Of a stretch of 64,000 bases of DNA, positions 8,687 to 15,883 are shown piece after piece. Below the pieces are notes generated by a model, which saw only the letters and a list, made by a program, of their open reading frames with translations, had not been told where the DNA came from and made no database searches. Position numbers and translations under genes: made by a program. The stretch is from Thermohahella caldifontis (GTDB taxonomy: Bacteria > Pseudomonadota > Gammaproteobacteria > Pseudomonadales > Oleiphilaceae): positions 62,001 to 126,000 of the forward strand of contig NZ_CP154858.1 of NCBI RefSeq assembly GCF_041153465.1. Direction: 5' to 3'. Position 1 is the first letter of the stretch, and each line of letters starts with the position of its first letter.

Positions 8687-8814
8687 CTGGCGTCTCCCCA
8701 TTTTTTACCCCGGCCCCGTGGCGAGAGAACCATTTCGGGCAAACAAGTCATCAATCAGACTTCGTGTTTTTCGTTTGCGCCAAAGTGGCCAGAACAGCAC
8801 CCGTGCACCTCTGA
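8680..8814 (+). other. Orphaned start codon reading into the IS (44-codon chimeric frame)
   Basis: The pre-insertion upstream region (AGGAGAGGATGAAAGTCCC then ATG) is preserved here. Its ATG now reads MDTGVSPFFTPAPW and on into the IS antisense strand until a stop at 8812-8814. Translation is plausible because the original ribosome site is intact, but nothing suggests a functional peptide. Confidence 0.3.
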
Positions 8815-10106
8815 ACAGGTTCTGCCATCCCTTGAGCAGGCTGTAGAACGGGAACTTAAGCGCCTTGTCCGGCTTTTGCCGGCGTGAACTTCTGATCAGA
8901 CAGCTATCCCGGTCCTGCCAGACGGCAAGCAGTCCCCAGGCCAGACTCGCCAGCGCAACCAGATTCTGAAGTGTGGTGAAGCGCCGTGCCGGTACAGACT
9001 CCAGCGCAAAGCCCTGCTTGGTAAAGCGGTAGCCTTCCTCGCAGGCCCAGCGGTCCATGTAGGCATGTATCATGCGCTCTCCCTGTCGCCTTCCGCGCAC
9101 CGGACGCGTGGTAACCAGCACCAGAGGCTCCGGGCGGTCATGGCGGACGACAATCATCCACAAGGGGCTGTCCGGATGCTCTCGCAGCATCACCCGGGTG
9201 ATACCAAACCTGACGCGGGGGCCTCCCCGTCTGAGCTGCCCCTGATGCTTCAGCGGCAGTTCACGGGCAATCTGCTGCGCTGTTTTATGGCGGTCCCGCC
9301 AGCACCAGTAGCGCTGATTGGCCGCTCTGACCAGCACCTGGCGCTCACACCGGATCCAGGCATCCCACAGGATGCCCCGGTCGCCTCCCCGGTCTATCAC
9401 CCAGAGCAGATCCTTCCGGATATGCCGGCTCACTTCATCCATCACCGAGAGAATGTCATGGTTCTCGCTTCTGAATGCCGTGCGCCGCGGGGTATTCAGG
9501 CGGGTCAGCAACGGCAGCGTCTTCCCGCGCCGGACATCCCGTGCCACCACGGTCATCAGCGGATATCCGCCGACAATTTCTCCGGTATCGCCGTCCCTGA
9601 CGCGGCCCCGCCATTCACTTTTCGGTGCGCCGTCACGGTTCAGATCGCCCGGATCAATGGCCAGGATCATGTCCTGCGTGACGTGCCGGCTGACGTGCGC
9701 AAGCTGCACCTGCTCTGCGGCCCAGGCCACTTCACTGTGTCCGGCCAGCATGCGGGAGATGCGCTTCTGGGTATGGTGCAGTCTGCATGGCTCATTGAGT
9801 GTGCGGGCAATCTCTGCCTGCGTGAGGGAACCGGAAGTGAGGATGCCGAAAGTGACCTCTGCCATGAGTTTTCTCACAGGCCGTGTGATCTGTTCAGGTG
9901 CCTGGTCAATCAGGCTGCAGAGGCGGGCTTTCCATTTTGTCCGATCTGTGGCATGGTAAGGCATCGGGGTTTTCCTTTGGGTTCAGTGACTTATAGGCAA
10001 TCACATTGTACCTGGAGGGAAACCCCGATTCCGTTACCACATCACGTTTTTCCCCTTAAAGTCAAAAGGTTGAATGGCACCTTCTGAAAAAATGGGGAGA
10101 CGTCAG
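8687..10106 (-). mobile_element. IS4-family insertion sequence, copy 1 (1,420 bp)
   Basis: Complete element bounded by 20-base inverted repeats: CTGGCGTCTCCCCATTTTTT at 8687-8706, and its complement with one mismatch (CTGACGTC...) at 10087-10106. It is flanked by the 9-base duplication CCATGGACA. It contains one full transposase gene on the minus strand and no passenger gene. The same 1,420-bp element recurs at 43740-45159 in the opposite orientation. An intact frame, intact ends and a perfect duplication indicate a recent insertion. Confidence 0.95.
8705..9964 (-). CDS. IS4-family DDE transposase
   Basis: 419-residue transposase. Catalytic residues are readable: Asp104 in ILAIDPGDL, Asp191 in WVIDRGGDRG, and Glu309 within the IS4 signature Y-x2-R-x3-E-x6-K (Y302, R305, E309, K316 in YMDRWACEEGYRFTK). 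The N-terminal 75 residues look like a helix-turn-helix DNA-binding region (SLTQAEIARTLNE). The protein differs from copy 2 by a single residue seen (KTRSLIDDL here, KPRSLIDDL there). The stop codon overlaps the inner end of the right inverted repeat. It should be active unless repressed. Confidence 0.96.
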   Translation of the reverse strand: MPYHATDRTKWKARLCSLIDQAPEQITRPVRKLMAEVTFGILTSGSLTQAEIARTLNEPCRLHHTQKRISRMLAGHSEVAWAAEQVQLAHVSRHVTQDMILAIDPGDLNRDGAPKSEWRGRVRDGDTGEIVGGYPLMTVVARDVRRGKTLPLLTRLNTPRRTAFRSENHDILSVMDEVSRHIRKDLLWVIDRGGDRGILWDAWIRCERQVLVRAANQRYWCWRDRHKTAQQIARELPLKHQGQLRRGGPRVRFGITRVMLREHPDSPLWMIVVRHDRPEPLVLVTTRPVRGRRQGERMIHAYMDRWACEEGYRFTKQGFALESVPARRFTTLQNLVALASLAWGLLAVWQDRDSCLIRSSRRQKPDKALKFPFYSLLKGWQNLFRGARVLFWPLWRKRKTRSLIDDLFARNGSLATGPG

Positions 10107-10115
10107 CCATGGACA
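10107..10115. repeat. Right target-site duplication of IS4 copy 1
   Basis: CCATGGACA immediately after the IS end at 10106 matches 8678-8686 base for base. It supplies the ATG now used by the DUF2238 gene. Confidence 0.9.
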
Positions 10116-10714
10116 AAACGCTGTGGCATGGTCTGTTCTGGGGTGTACTGCTCTGGAGCGGCTGGCACCCCAAGGATCAGTTGACCTGGTTTCTGGAGGT
10201 GTTTCCGGCGCTGGCGGGTTACGGTGTCATGGTCATGACGGCCGGGCGTTTCCCGCTGACACCGCTGGTCCGCTGGCTGGTGCTGGTGCACATGATCATT
10301 CTCATGGTGGGCGGGCATTACACCTACGCGGAAGTGCCATTGGGTGACTGGGTCCGGGACCTGCTGGGCCAGACGCGCAACAACTATGACAAGCTGGGCC
10401 ATTTTGCCCAGGGATTCGTTCCGGCGCTGATCGCCCGGGAGATCGTCACAAGACTGAAGGTGTTCCGGCGTGAACGCTGGATTCCGTTCTTCGTGATTTG
10501 TGTCTGTCTGGCCATTTCCGCCTTTTACGAGCTGATCGAATGGTGGGTGGCCCTGGCATCCGGTGAAGCGGCAGAAGCCTTCCTGGGGATGCAGGGCTAT
10601 GTGTGGGATACGCAGAGTGACATGTTCCTGGCACTGGTGGGCGCCATCTCGGCGCTGGTACTGCTTTCCCGGGTTCATGATCGCCAGCTGGAGGCGCTGC
10701 AAAAGCCGGCGTGA
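10109..10714 (+). CDS. DUF2238 (YjdF-type) inner-membrane protein
   Basis: 201-residue membrane protein of unknown function with about six hydrophobic helices. Family-like motifs are GGHYTYAEVPLGDWVRD, NNYDKLGHFAQGFVPALIARE, SAFYELIEWWVA and QGYVWDTQSDMFLALVGA; the charged and histidine residues in the membrane are conserved in DUF2238. The start codon lies inside the target duplication of the IS4 element, so the native promoter and ribosome site are now 1.4 kb upstream. The IS end instead supplies GGGGAG 10 bases before the ATG. Expression must depend on the IS or on read-through. The frame itself is intact. Confidence 0.88.
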   Translation: MDKTLWHGLFWGVLLWSGWHPKDQLTWFLEVFPALAGYGVMVMTAGRFPLTPLVRWLVLVHMIILMVGGHYTYAEVPLGDWVRDLLGQTRNNYDKLGHFAQGFVPALIAREIVTRLKVFRRERWIPFFVICVCLAISAFYELIEWWVALASGEAAEAFLGMQGYVWDTQSDMFLALVGAISALVLLSRVHDRQLEALQKPA

Positions 10715-10715
10715 C

Positions 10716-10744
10716 TTGGCATCAGTGTTGACAGTGATTACACT
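10716..10744 (+). promoter_or_regulatory. Promoter with dyad upstream of the dienoyl-CoA isomerase-like gene
   Basis: TTGGCA (10716-10721), 17 bases, TACACT (10739-10744) is a good sigma-70 match just after the DUF2238 stop. An inverted repeat CAGTGT (10723-10728) / ACACTG (10740-10745) spans the spacer and -10, a position typical of a repressor operator. The regulator is unknown. Confidence 0.5.
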
Positions 10745-10768
10745 GGCACAAAACCAGAGGAGATACAC

Positions 10769-11581
10769 ATGACTGACTTTCAGACCCTGACCGTGAACCA
10801 GGACGGCCCTGTTGCCATCGTGAGCCTGAACCGCCCCGAAAAGGCCAACGCCATGAATATGAAAATGTGGGAAGAAATCGGCGAGGCGTTTCGCTGGGCT
10901 GATACGGAGCCGACCGTCCGCGTGGTGATTCTCCGGGGTGAAGGCAAGCACTTCTGTGCCGGGATTGACCTGATGGACTTCAGTCAGGTGATGATGTCCC
11001 GGGAGAAGTGCGAAGGCCGCAAGCGCGAGCAGTTGCGCCAGGTCATCCTGAAACTTCAGGGCTGCCTGACGGCAATCGAGGACTGTCGCAAGCCGGTTCT
11101 GGCTGCGCTGCACGGGGGCGTGATTGGTGGCGGCGTGGACATGGTGACCTGCTGCGATATGCGTTACGCCTCGGCTGATGCCTATTTCGAAATCAAGGAA
11201 ATCGACATCGGCATGGTGGCGGACGTCGGGACCCTGCAGCGCCTGCCGAAGATCATCCCTGATGGCATCATGCGCGAGCTGGCCTATACCGGACGCAGGG
11301 CCGGCGCGGAAGAGGCGGAGCGCATCGGGCTGGTGAACCGGGTGTTCGAAAGCCGGGAGGCTCTTGAGGCGGGCGTACGCGAGATTGCCGACACCATCGC
11401 GGCCAAGTCGCCGCTGGCCATCCGCGGCACCAAGGAGATGATCAAGTTCACCCGGGATCACAGTGTGGCGGAAGGCCTGAACTATGTGGCTACCTGGAAT
11501 GCAGCCATGCTGATCAGTGCCGACATTCAGGAGGCCATGGCTGCCCGCATGCAGAAACGCGAGCCGAAATTTGCCGATTGA
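10769..11581 (+). CDS. Crotonase-family delta3,5-delta2,4-dienoyl-CoA isomerase-like protein
   Basis: Crotonase fold acting on acyl-CoA in beta-oxidation of unsaturated fatty acids. The oxyanion-hole motifs are GKHFCAGIDL and ALHGGVIGGGVDMV. The acidic residues Asp124, Glu144 and Asp152 (GGVD, IKEIDIG, VADVGTLQRLP) have exactly the spacing of the catalytic Asp176/Glu196/Asp204 of mammalian ECH1. This favours dienoyl-CoA isomerase over plain enoyl-CoA hydratase. 270 residues. AGGAG lies before the ATG. Monocistronic: its own promoter is upstream and a convergent hairpin downstream. Confidence 0.88.
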   Translation: MTDFQTLTVNQDGPVAIVSLNRPEKANAMNMKMWEEIGEAFRWADTEPTVRVVILRGEGKHFCAGIDLMDFSQVMMSREKCEGRKREQLRQVILKLQGCLTAIEDCRKPVLAALHGGVIGGGVDMVTCCDMRYASADAYFEIKEIDIGMVADVGTLQRLPKIIPDGIMRELAYTGRRAGAEEAERIGLVNRVFESREALEAGVREIADTIAAKSPLAIRGTKEMIKFTRDHSVAEGLNYVATWNAAMLISADIQEAMAARMQKREPKFAD

Positions 11582-11610
11582 ATCGGTGTGGGAAAACGTT
11601 GAGATGTCAA

Positions 11611-11632
11611 GGAGCGGCCCGGGGGCCGCTCC
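11611..11632. terminator. GC-rich stem-loop between convergent genes
   Basis: GGAGCGGCC and GGCCGCTCC pair around a short CGGG loop between the dienoyl-CoA isomerase-like gene and alaX, which converge. It is followed only by GGTTTC, with no strong T-run. Probable bidirectional terminator. Confidence 0.5.
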
Positions 11633-11669
11633 GGTTTCGGCAGACAGTTCCTGACGAATTCCGGGCGCT

Positions 11670-12374
11670 TCAGGCCAGTTTCACGATCACCCGCTTGTTC
11701 TGCTTGCCCCGGTTTTCAATCCTGGTGACCGCCACGGCGCCGATTTCTCCGGTACGGCCCACATGGGTACCCCCGCACGGCTGCAGATCCGTGCCTTCGA
11801 TTTCCACCAGGCGCACCCGCCCCTTGCCCCGGGGAGGCTTGACCGACATGGTCCGCACCAGCTCCGGCTGGGCATCCATCTCCTCGTCGGAAATCCAGGT
11901 ATAGGTGACCGGTGCATCCAGCCCGATCAGTCGGTTGAGTGCGGCGGTCAGCGCTTCGGGGTCGGGTTTGTCGTCCAGTGCAAAATCCAGCCTGGCCTTG
12001 TTTTCATCAATATTGCCGCCGGTGACCGGGGCGTCCACCACACTGCACAGCAGGTGCAGGGTCGTATGGAGTTTCATGAGCGCATAGCGGCGATCCCAGT
12101 CGATTTCCAGCGCCAGCGTTTCTCCGATGCTCAGATCGGAGGGGACGTGTTCGAGGTGATGAAGGATCGCGCCACTGTCCTTGCTGTAGGTGGTATCGGT
12201 GACGGCAAGGCGCTCACCATTGATGCGGACGATCCAGCCCGTATCGCCGGGCTGTCCGCCGCCCAGGGGGTAGAAAATGGTCTGATCCAGAATCAGGGCA
12301 CCGTTCTCGATGCCCGAAAGCGTTGCCGTGGTGGTTTTGAGATAGCTGTCATCCCGGAAGAGTTCCCGTGTCAT
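11670..12374 (-). CDS. Alanyl-tRNA editing protein (AlaX family)
   Basis: Free-standing homologue of the AlaRS editing domain, which deacylates Ser- or Gly-charged tRNA-Ala. The zinc ligands are all present: HTTLH (His103, His107) and CGGTH (Cys200, His204). The N-terminal half carries ILDQTIFYPLGGGQPGDTG, the AlaX/AlaRS second-domain motif. 234 residues fits the AlaX-M size class. The ATG at 12374 follows a purine-rich ACCGCAC context without a strong Shine-Dalgarno. A small gene on the same strand lies 33 bases upstream. Confidence 0.9.
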   Translation of the reverse strand: MTRELFRDDSYLKTTTATLSGIENGALILDQTIFYPLGGGQPGDTGWIVRINGERLAVTDTTYSKDSGAILHHLEHVPSDLSIGETLALEIDWDRRYALMKLHTTLHLLCSVVDAPVTGGNIDENKARLDFALDDKPDPEALTAALNRLIGLDAPVTYTWISDEEMDAQPELVRTMSVKPPRGKGRVRLVEIEGTDLQPCGGTHVGRTGEIGAVAVTRIENRGKQNKRVIVKLA

Positions 12375-12407
12375 GTGCGGTCCCTGTTATTGTTTTCGAT
12401 GCCTGTT

Positions 12408-12593
12408 TTATAACGGATCTTCGCCGGGCGGGGAAGGGGGAGCGTCTTCTTTCTCGCGACGCTGGCGCCGGGCTTCGGCCTGATTGGCCAGGATGGCATA
12501 ACGGCGCTGGGCCCGGCTGTTGAGGCCGGCATAGCCGGGAGTGCTTGTTTTTCGCGCAGGTTTGCGGGAAACGGGGCGGGGTGTACTGCACAT
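12408..12593 (-). CDS. Small basic hypothetical protein (61 aa)
   Basis: Not recognised. The ATG at 12593 follows AGGAG with a 7-base spacing, a very good ribosome site. The product is rich in Arg, Pro and Ala (PRPVSRKPARKTSTPGYAGL, then RAQRRYAILANQAEARRQRR) and ends in an acidic, proline-rich tail. It has one predicted helix, no signal peptide and no membrane segment. It may share a transcript with alaX, 33 bases downstream. The overlapping 91-codon frame on the same strand lacks a ribosome site. Confidence 0.5.
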   Translation of the reverse strand: MCSTPRPVSRKPARKTSTPGYAGLNSRAQRRYAILANQAEARRQRREKEDAPPSPPGEDPL

Positions 12594-12735
12594 GACCGGG
12601 CTCCTGATCGGACAAGAAAAGCAATGGTATTCAGGGTTTCAGACTCTGTGTTGTCCCGGAAGTTCCCGGACAGAGTTTGGGAACATGCCGGGGGTCACGT
12701 AGAATGCCCCGGACAGGTTAACCGGGAATGCGGAC

Positions 12736-13422
12736 ATGACGGATTGTCTGATGTGTGGTGCGGCGGGCGCGCCCTTTGAGACGCCGGATGGGAAGACCTA
12801 TCTGCGCTGCGGGCATTGTGCCTTCATATGGCTGGAACCGGGGTTGCGACTGGCTCGTGCCGCGGAGCGGGCCTTCTATCTGACCCATGAAAACCGCGTG
12901 GATGATCCCGGGTACCGGGCATTCCTGTCGCGTCTGGCGGATCCCTTGCTGAAGAAGCTCACCCCGGGCATGCGGGGGCTGGACTTTGGCTGCGGGCCGG
13001 GGCCTGCGCTGGCCAACATGCTGCTTGACGCGGGTATGGATATGGCTGTTTACGACCCGGCGTTCTGGCCCGATGAACGCTGGCTGGCACAATCCTATGA
13101 CTTCATTACCTGTACGGAGGTTGCCGAGCATCTGCATGCCCCCAGGGCAGTGCTGGAGCGGCTGTGGGCATGTCTTGAACCGGGTGGATGGCTGGGGATC
13201 ATGACCGGGCTGCTGGACGATGCGCCGGCCTTCGGGACCTGGCATTACCGGCGCGATCCGACACATGTGTGTTTTTTCAGCCGCCGGACATTTGCGGTCT
13301 GGGCTGAGTCCGCAGGCGGTCTGTGTGAATATCCGGGCAGAAATGTGGTGCTGATACAAAAAAGGCGTGTACTGGACACGCCGGAAGACGAAGAAAGCTC
13401 TGATAAGCGCGATAAAGCATAA
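12736..13422 (+). CDS. Zinc-ribbon class I SAM-dependent methyltransferase
   Basis: Two-part protein: an N-terminal zinc ribbon with CxxC pairs (Cys4/Cys7 and Cys25/Cys28), then a Rossmann methyltransferase core whose SAM-binding loop is LDFGCGPGP (82-90). Later motifs are YDFITCTEVAEHLHAPRAVL and LEPGGWLGIMTGL. 228 residues. Similar zinc-ribbon methyltransferases act on small molecules or modified sugars, but the substrate cannot be told here. The Shine-Dalgarno is weak. The charged C-terminal tail (DTPEDEESSDKRDKA) looks disordered. Confidence 0.8.
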   Translation: MTDCLMCGAAGAPFETPDGKTYLRCGHCAFIWLEPGLRLARAAERAFYLTHENRVDDPGYRAFLSRLADPLLKKLTPGMRGLDFGCGPGPALANMLLDAGMDMAVYDPAFWPDERWLAQSYDFITCTEVAEHLHAPRAVLERLWACLEPGGWLGIMTGLLDDAPAFGTWHYRRDPTHVCFFSRRTFAVWAESAGGLCEYPGRNVVLIQKRRVLDTPEDEESSDKRDKA

Positions 13423-13456
13423 CCGGCGAGCCTTAAGGGCAGGTTAAGAGCAAACA

Positions 13457-13945
13457 TCAGGGCCGCAGCTGACCGCTGAAGCCTTTCCAGGCAAAAATGC
13501 CGCCCACGCCGAGCAGAATGGCCACCACCAGGACCTTGACCAGAGAGTGCTCCTGCTCTGTACGGGGTTCGATCTGGCTGTTGAGCCAGTCTTCAAGCAG
13601 GCGGACGTTGCGCTGATTTGAGCGCCAGAGCACATCGTAAATATCCCCCACGACGGGCACGCTGCCCCCGAACAGGTCCGCGAGGGTATTGGCTGCCATG
13701 CGCAGCAACAGTTTCCGGGGTGCCCCGGCCTTGTAGGCCTGGCTGATGATGTAGCCACCCAAAAGCGCCGTCAGGACGTCACCGGCCACCGGAATGACGC
13801 CGACGATGCTGTCCCATCCGAAACGGATGCGGGTGCCGGGAATGCGAAACCGGCTGTCCAGCACAGTCGCCAGTTTGTTCAGGCGCTCGCGCAGGCGGAC
13901 AAGCGTTTCGGGGTCGGGTGTTTTCGGATCTGAGTCTTTGATCAT
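13457..13945 (-). CDS. DUF4112 domain protein
   Basis: 162-residue protein of unknown function. The DUF4112 core runs from about residue 18 to 125, with RFGWDSIVGVIPVAGDVLTA and LADLFGGSVPVVGDIYDVLW as hallmark blocks, and a C-terminal hydrophobic helix VKVLVVAILLGVGGIFAWKG. The long frame on this strand reaches 14251, but its upstream part is a translation of the tRNA-Leu gene. ATG 13945 (MIKDSDPKTPDPETLVRLRE) is the sensible start, although it lacks a clear Shine-Dalgarno. Likely membrane-associated. Confidence 0.82.
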   Translation of the reverse strand: MIKDSDPKTPDPETLVRLRERLNKLATVLDSRFRIPGTRIRFGWDSIVGVIPVAGDVLTALLGGYIISQAYKAGAPRKLLLRMAANTLADLFGGSVPVVGDIYDVLWRSNQRNVRLLEDWLNSQIEPRTEQEHSLVKVLVVAILLGVGGIFAWKGFSGQLRP

Positions 13946-14170
13946 GTGCTGATAATGCAGGGCGTGGGGCCGGAAATCAAGAGGCGGCCGGTCTCGGGAG
14001 TGCTCCGGATGGGGGAGGCTGAAAGATGTGAGCGGAGCAGGGCCGTTGACCTGATGTTGCGTGTGGCGCTGCGCACTTGAAAAAAGCTGACGAAAGTCCG
14101 ACGCTGATGTCCGGAAGATCTGAAAATGGTCTGAGGATGTTTTGATTACGAGCGGAGGGTGACGAGAAGA

Positions 14171-14257
14171 TGGTGCCGAGGAGAGGACTTGAACCTCCAC
14201 GGGGTTGCCCCCACTAGCACCTGAAGCTAGCGTGTCTACCAATTTCACCACCTCGGC
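14171..14257 (-). tRNA. tRNA-Leu (anticodon CAG), second of tandem pair
   Basis: Cloverleaf with acceptor stem GCCGAGG / CCTCGGC, D-arm, anticodon loop TTCAGGT (CAG, reads CUG), a long class II variable arm GGGGGCAACCCC, T-arm GTTCAAGTC, and an encoded CCA. 87 bases, identical to the gene at 14303-14389 and separated from it by 45 bases. Confidence 0.97.
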
Positions 14258-14302
14258 ACGTGGTGTGTCATCATGTCAAAAGAGCGTCAAACAGGGATCG
14301 GA

Positions 14303-14389
14303 TGGTGCCGAGGAGAGGACTTGAACCTCCACGGGGTTGCCCCCACTAGCACCTGAAGCTAGCGTGTCTACCAATTTCACCACCTCGGC
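14303..14389 (-). tRNA. tRNA-Leu (anticodon CAG), promoter-proximal copy
   Basis: Same 87-base sequence as the downstream copy, including encoded CCA and the long variable arm. Driven by the promoter at 14454-14482, with both copies probably in one transcript. CUG is a dominant leucine codon in this GC-rich genome, which explains the duplication. Confidence 0.97.
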
Positions 14390-14453
14390 ATCTTGTGGTG
14401 TGATCACCTGTTTTAAAGAGCGCACTGATTTGGGAATCAGTGTATGGGCGCGT

Positions 14454-14482
14454 AATTTAATAATCTTTCAGGGGGCTGTCAA
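14454..14482 (-). promoter_or_regulatory. Strong promoter of the tRNA-Leu pair
   Basis: On the minus strand: perfect TTGACA (14482-14477), 17-base spacer, TAAATT (14459-14454). A GC-rich ACGCGCCC discriminator follows, typical of stringently controlled stable-RNA promoters. The A-rich CCCAACAAAAATGCAATC just upstream of -35 could act as an UP element. The IS at 14500 begins within it, but the 18-base target duplication preserves the first 17 bases next to -35. Confidence 0.75.
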
Positions 14483-14499
14483 CACCTGATTGCATTTTT
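14482..14499. repeat. Left 18-bp target-site duplication of the IS1202-like element
   Basis: ACACCTGATTGCATTTTT occurs here and exactly again at 15846-15863, immediately outside the IS ends. Flanking bases on both sides differ, so the duplication is exactly 18 bases. Confidence 0.85.
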
Positions 14500-15845
14500 G
14501 TTGGGAGCAAATAAACTGTCCGGACTTGTAGCACGTGATTTGTCCGGTTTCATGATCACCAAGGAGGTGAGCCATGAGACGGACAGAACTGCTACAGGAG
14601 ATCCGGAAAATGCGATTCGAAGAAGCCTATACGGGATGGACCGAGAAACGGCTGACCCAGGAAGAGGCGGCGCGGCTGCTGGGGGTCTGTGAGCGGACCT
14701 TCCGGCGCTATATCGACCGCTACGAGGAGGAGGGCCTCGACGGCCTGATCGACAAGCGCCTGAGTCAGGTTTCCCACCGCAAGGCCCCGGTGGATGAGGT
14801 TCTACGCCTCGAGGCGCTCTACAAGGAGCGCTACGACGGCTGGAACATCAAACACTTCTACAGCTTCTACCGCGACCGTCACGGCGGCACACGCAGCTAT
14901 ACCTGGGTACGGAACACCTTGCAGAAGGCAGGCCTGGTCAAGAAGGCACCGGCTCGGGGTAAGCATCGTCGACGCCGCGAGCGGGCGCCCATGGTCGGCA
15001 TGATGCTCCACCAGGATGGCTCCACCCACGAATGGGTTCCCGGCCACCACTGGGATCTGATCATCACCTTCGATGACGCCACCTCTGAGCACTACTCCAT
15101 GTTCTTCGTCGAGGAGGAAGGCACGGCTTCGAGCTTCCAGGCCATGCGAGAGGTCATCACCGATCACGGCCTTCCCTCGAGCCTCTATACCGACCGGGGC
15201 AGTCACTACTGGCACACCCCCAAGGCCGGCGGCAAGGTCGACAAGTCCAACCTCACCCAGTTCGGCAGGGCCATGGCCCAGCTCGGGGTCGAGATGATCC
15301 CCGCCTATTCCCCCGAGGCCCGGGGCCGCTGTGAGCGCCAGTTCGCCACCCATCAGGGACGCCTGCCCAAGGAACTTGCAGCCCAGGGCATTACCACCAT
15401 GGCGGCGGCCAACCGCTACCTTCGGGAGCACTACCTGCCGGCCTTCAACCGGGAGTTCTGCGTCAAACCCGCCGTCGAGGGCAGCGCCTTCGTGCCTTTC
15501 ATCGGCCCTGGACTGGACGACATCCTGTGTGAGCAGTACGAACGCACCGTGAACAAGGACAACTGCGTCTCGTTCGAGGGACTCAAGCTGCAGATCCCTG
15601 CCGACCGCTATCGGCGCCATTACGTCAAGGCCAAGGTTCGGGTACACCGTTATCCTGATCGCTCCCTGGCGATCTTCCACGGCCCCAGAAGACTGGCCAG
15701 TTACACCCCAGAAGGCCTGCCCTTCGACCCCCTCGAACCTATTGATCAGGCACCGGCCAACGTCCGCTGCCAAGTCTGATCATCAGTGGACCCAAAGCGG
15801 ACAGTTTATGTGCTACAAAACCGGACAGTTCTATTTGTTGCTAAC
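14500..15845 (+). mobile_element. IS1202/ISNCY-like insertion sequence (1,346 bp)
   Basis: Ends are imperfect inverted repeats of about 35 bases: GTTGGGAGCAAATAAACTGT... on the left against GTTAGCAACAAATAGAACTG... on the right (complement), then CCGG and TTGTAGCAC in both. One complete transposase gene lies inside. The 18-base direct repeat outside the ends is unusually long, and long target duplications are known for IS1202-related elements. It sits between the ychF end and the tRNA-Leu promoter. An intact frame and perfect duplication imply recent arrival. Confidence 0.85.
14574..15779 (+). CDS. ISNCY/IS1202-like DDE transposase
   Basis: 401 residues. An N-terminal helix-turn-helix region (LTQEEAARLLGVCERTFRRY, residues 27-46) is followed by an integrase-like core. 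Catalytic candidates are Asp148 in LHQDGSTHEW, Asp207 in YTDRGSHYW and Glu254 in SPEARGRCER. The HQDGSTHEW motif and the C-terminal YERTVNKDNCVSFEGLKLQI are typical of ISNCY (ISDol1/IS1202) transposases rather than IS481 or IS3. The ATG follows AGGAGGTGAGCC. No second frame is needed, so expression should be direct. Confidence 0.92.
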   Translation: MRRTELLQEIRKMRFEEAYTGWTEKRLTQEEAARLLGVCERTFRRYIDRYEEEGLDGLIDKRLSQVSHRKAPVDEVLRLEALYKERYDGWNIKHFYSFYRDRHGGTRSYTWVRNTLQKAGLVKKAPARGKHRRRRERAPMVGMMLHQDGSTHEWVPGHHWDLIITFDDATSEHYSMFFVEEEGTASSFQAMREVITDHGLPSSLYTDRGSHYWHTPKAGGKVDKSNLTQFGRAMAQLGVEMIPAYSPEARGRCERQFATHQGRLPKELAAQGITTMAAANRYLREHYLPAFNREFCVKPAVEGSAFVPFIGPGLDDILCEQYERTVNKDNCVSFEGLKLQIPADRYRRHYVKAKVRVHRYPDRSLAIFHGPRRLASYTPEGLPFDPLEPIDQAPANVRCQV

Positions 15846-15863
15846 ACACCTGATTGCATTTTT
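15846..15863. repeat. Right 18-bp target-site duplication of the IS1202-like element
   Basis: ACACCTGATTGCATTTTT matches 14482-14499 exactly and directly follows the IS end at 15845. Confidence 0.85.
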
Positions 15864-15883
15864 TGGCCCCCTTCCGATCGGGC

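Noticed and set aside
9065..10087. 340-codon frame antisense to the IS4 transposase (also in copy 2, 43759-44781)
   Set aside because: Shadow of the transposase; preserved in both copies only because the element is nearly identical.
13946..14251. N-terminal extension of DUF4112 reading through tRNA-Leu
   Set aside because: The first residues translate the tRNA gene itself; a start at 13945 gives the normal domain.
14171..14389. tRNA-Leu pair as an integrase attachment site
   Set aside because: No integrase gene and no partial tRNA repeat nearby; the neighbouring element is a DDE transposon with its own duplication.
8705..15845. A composite transposon or genomic island bounded by the IS elements
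   Set aside because: The three IS belong to two families with independent target duplications, and the genes between them are ordinary chromosomal genes without a composition break.
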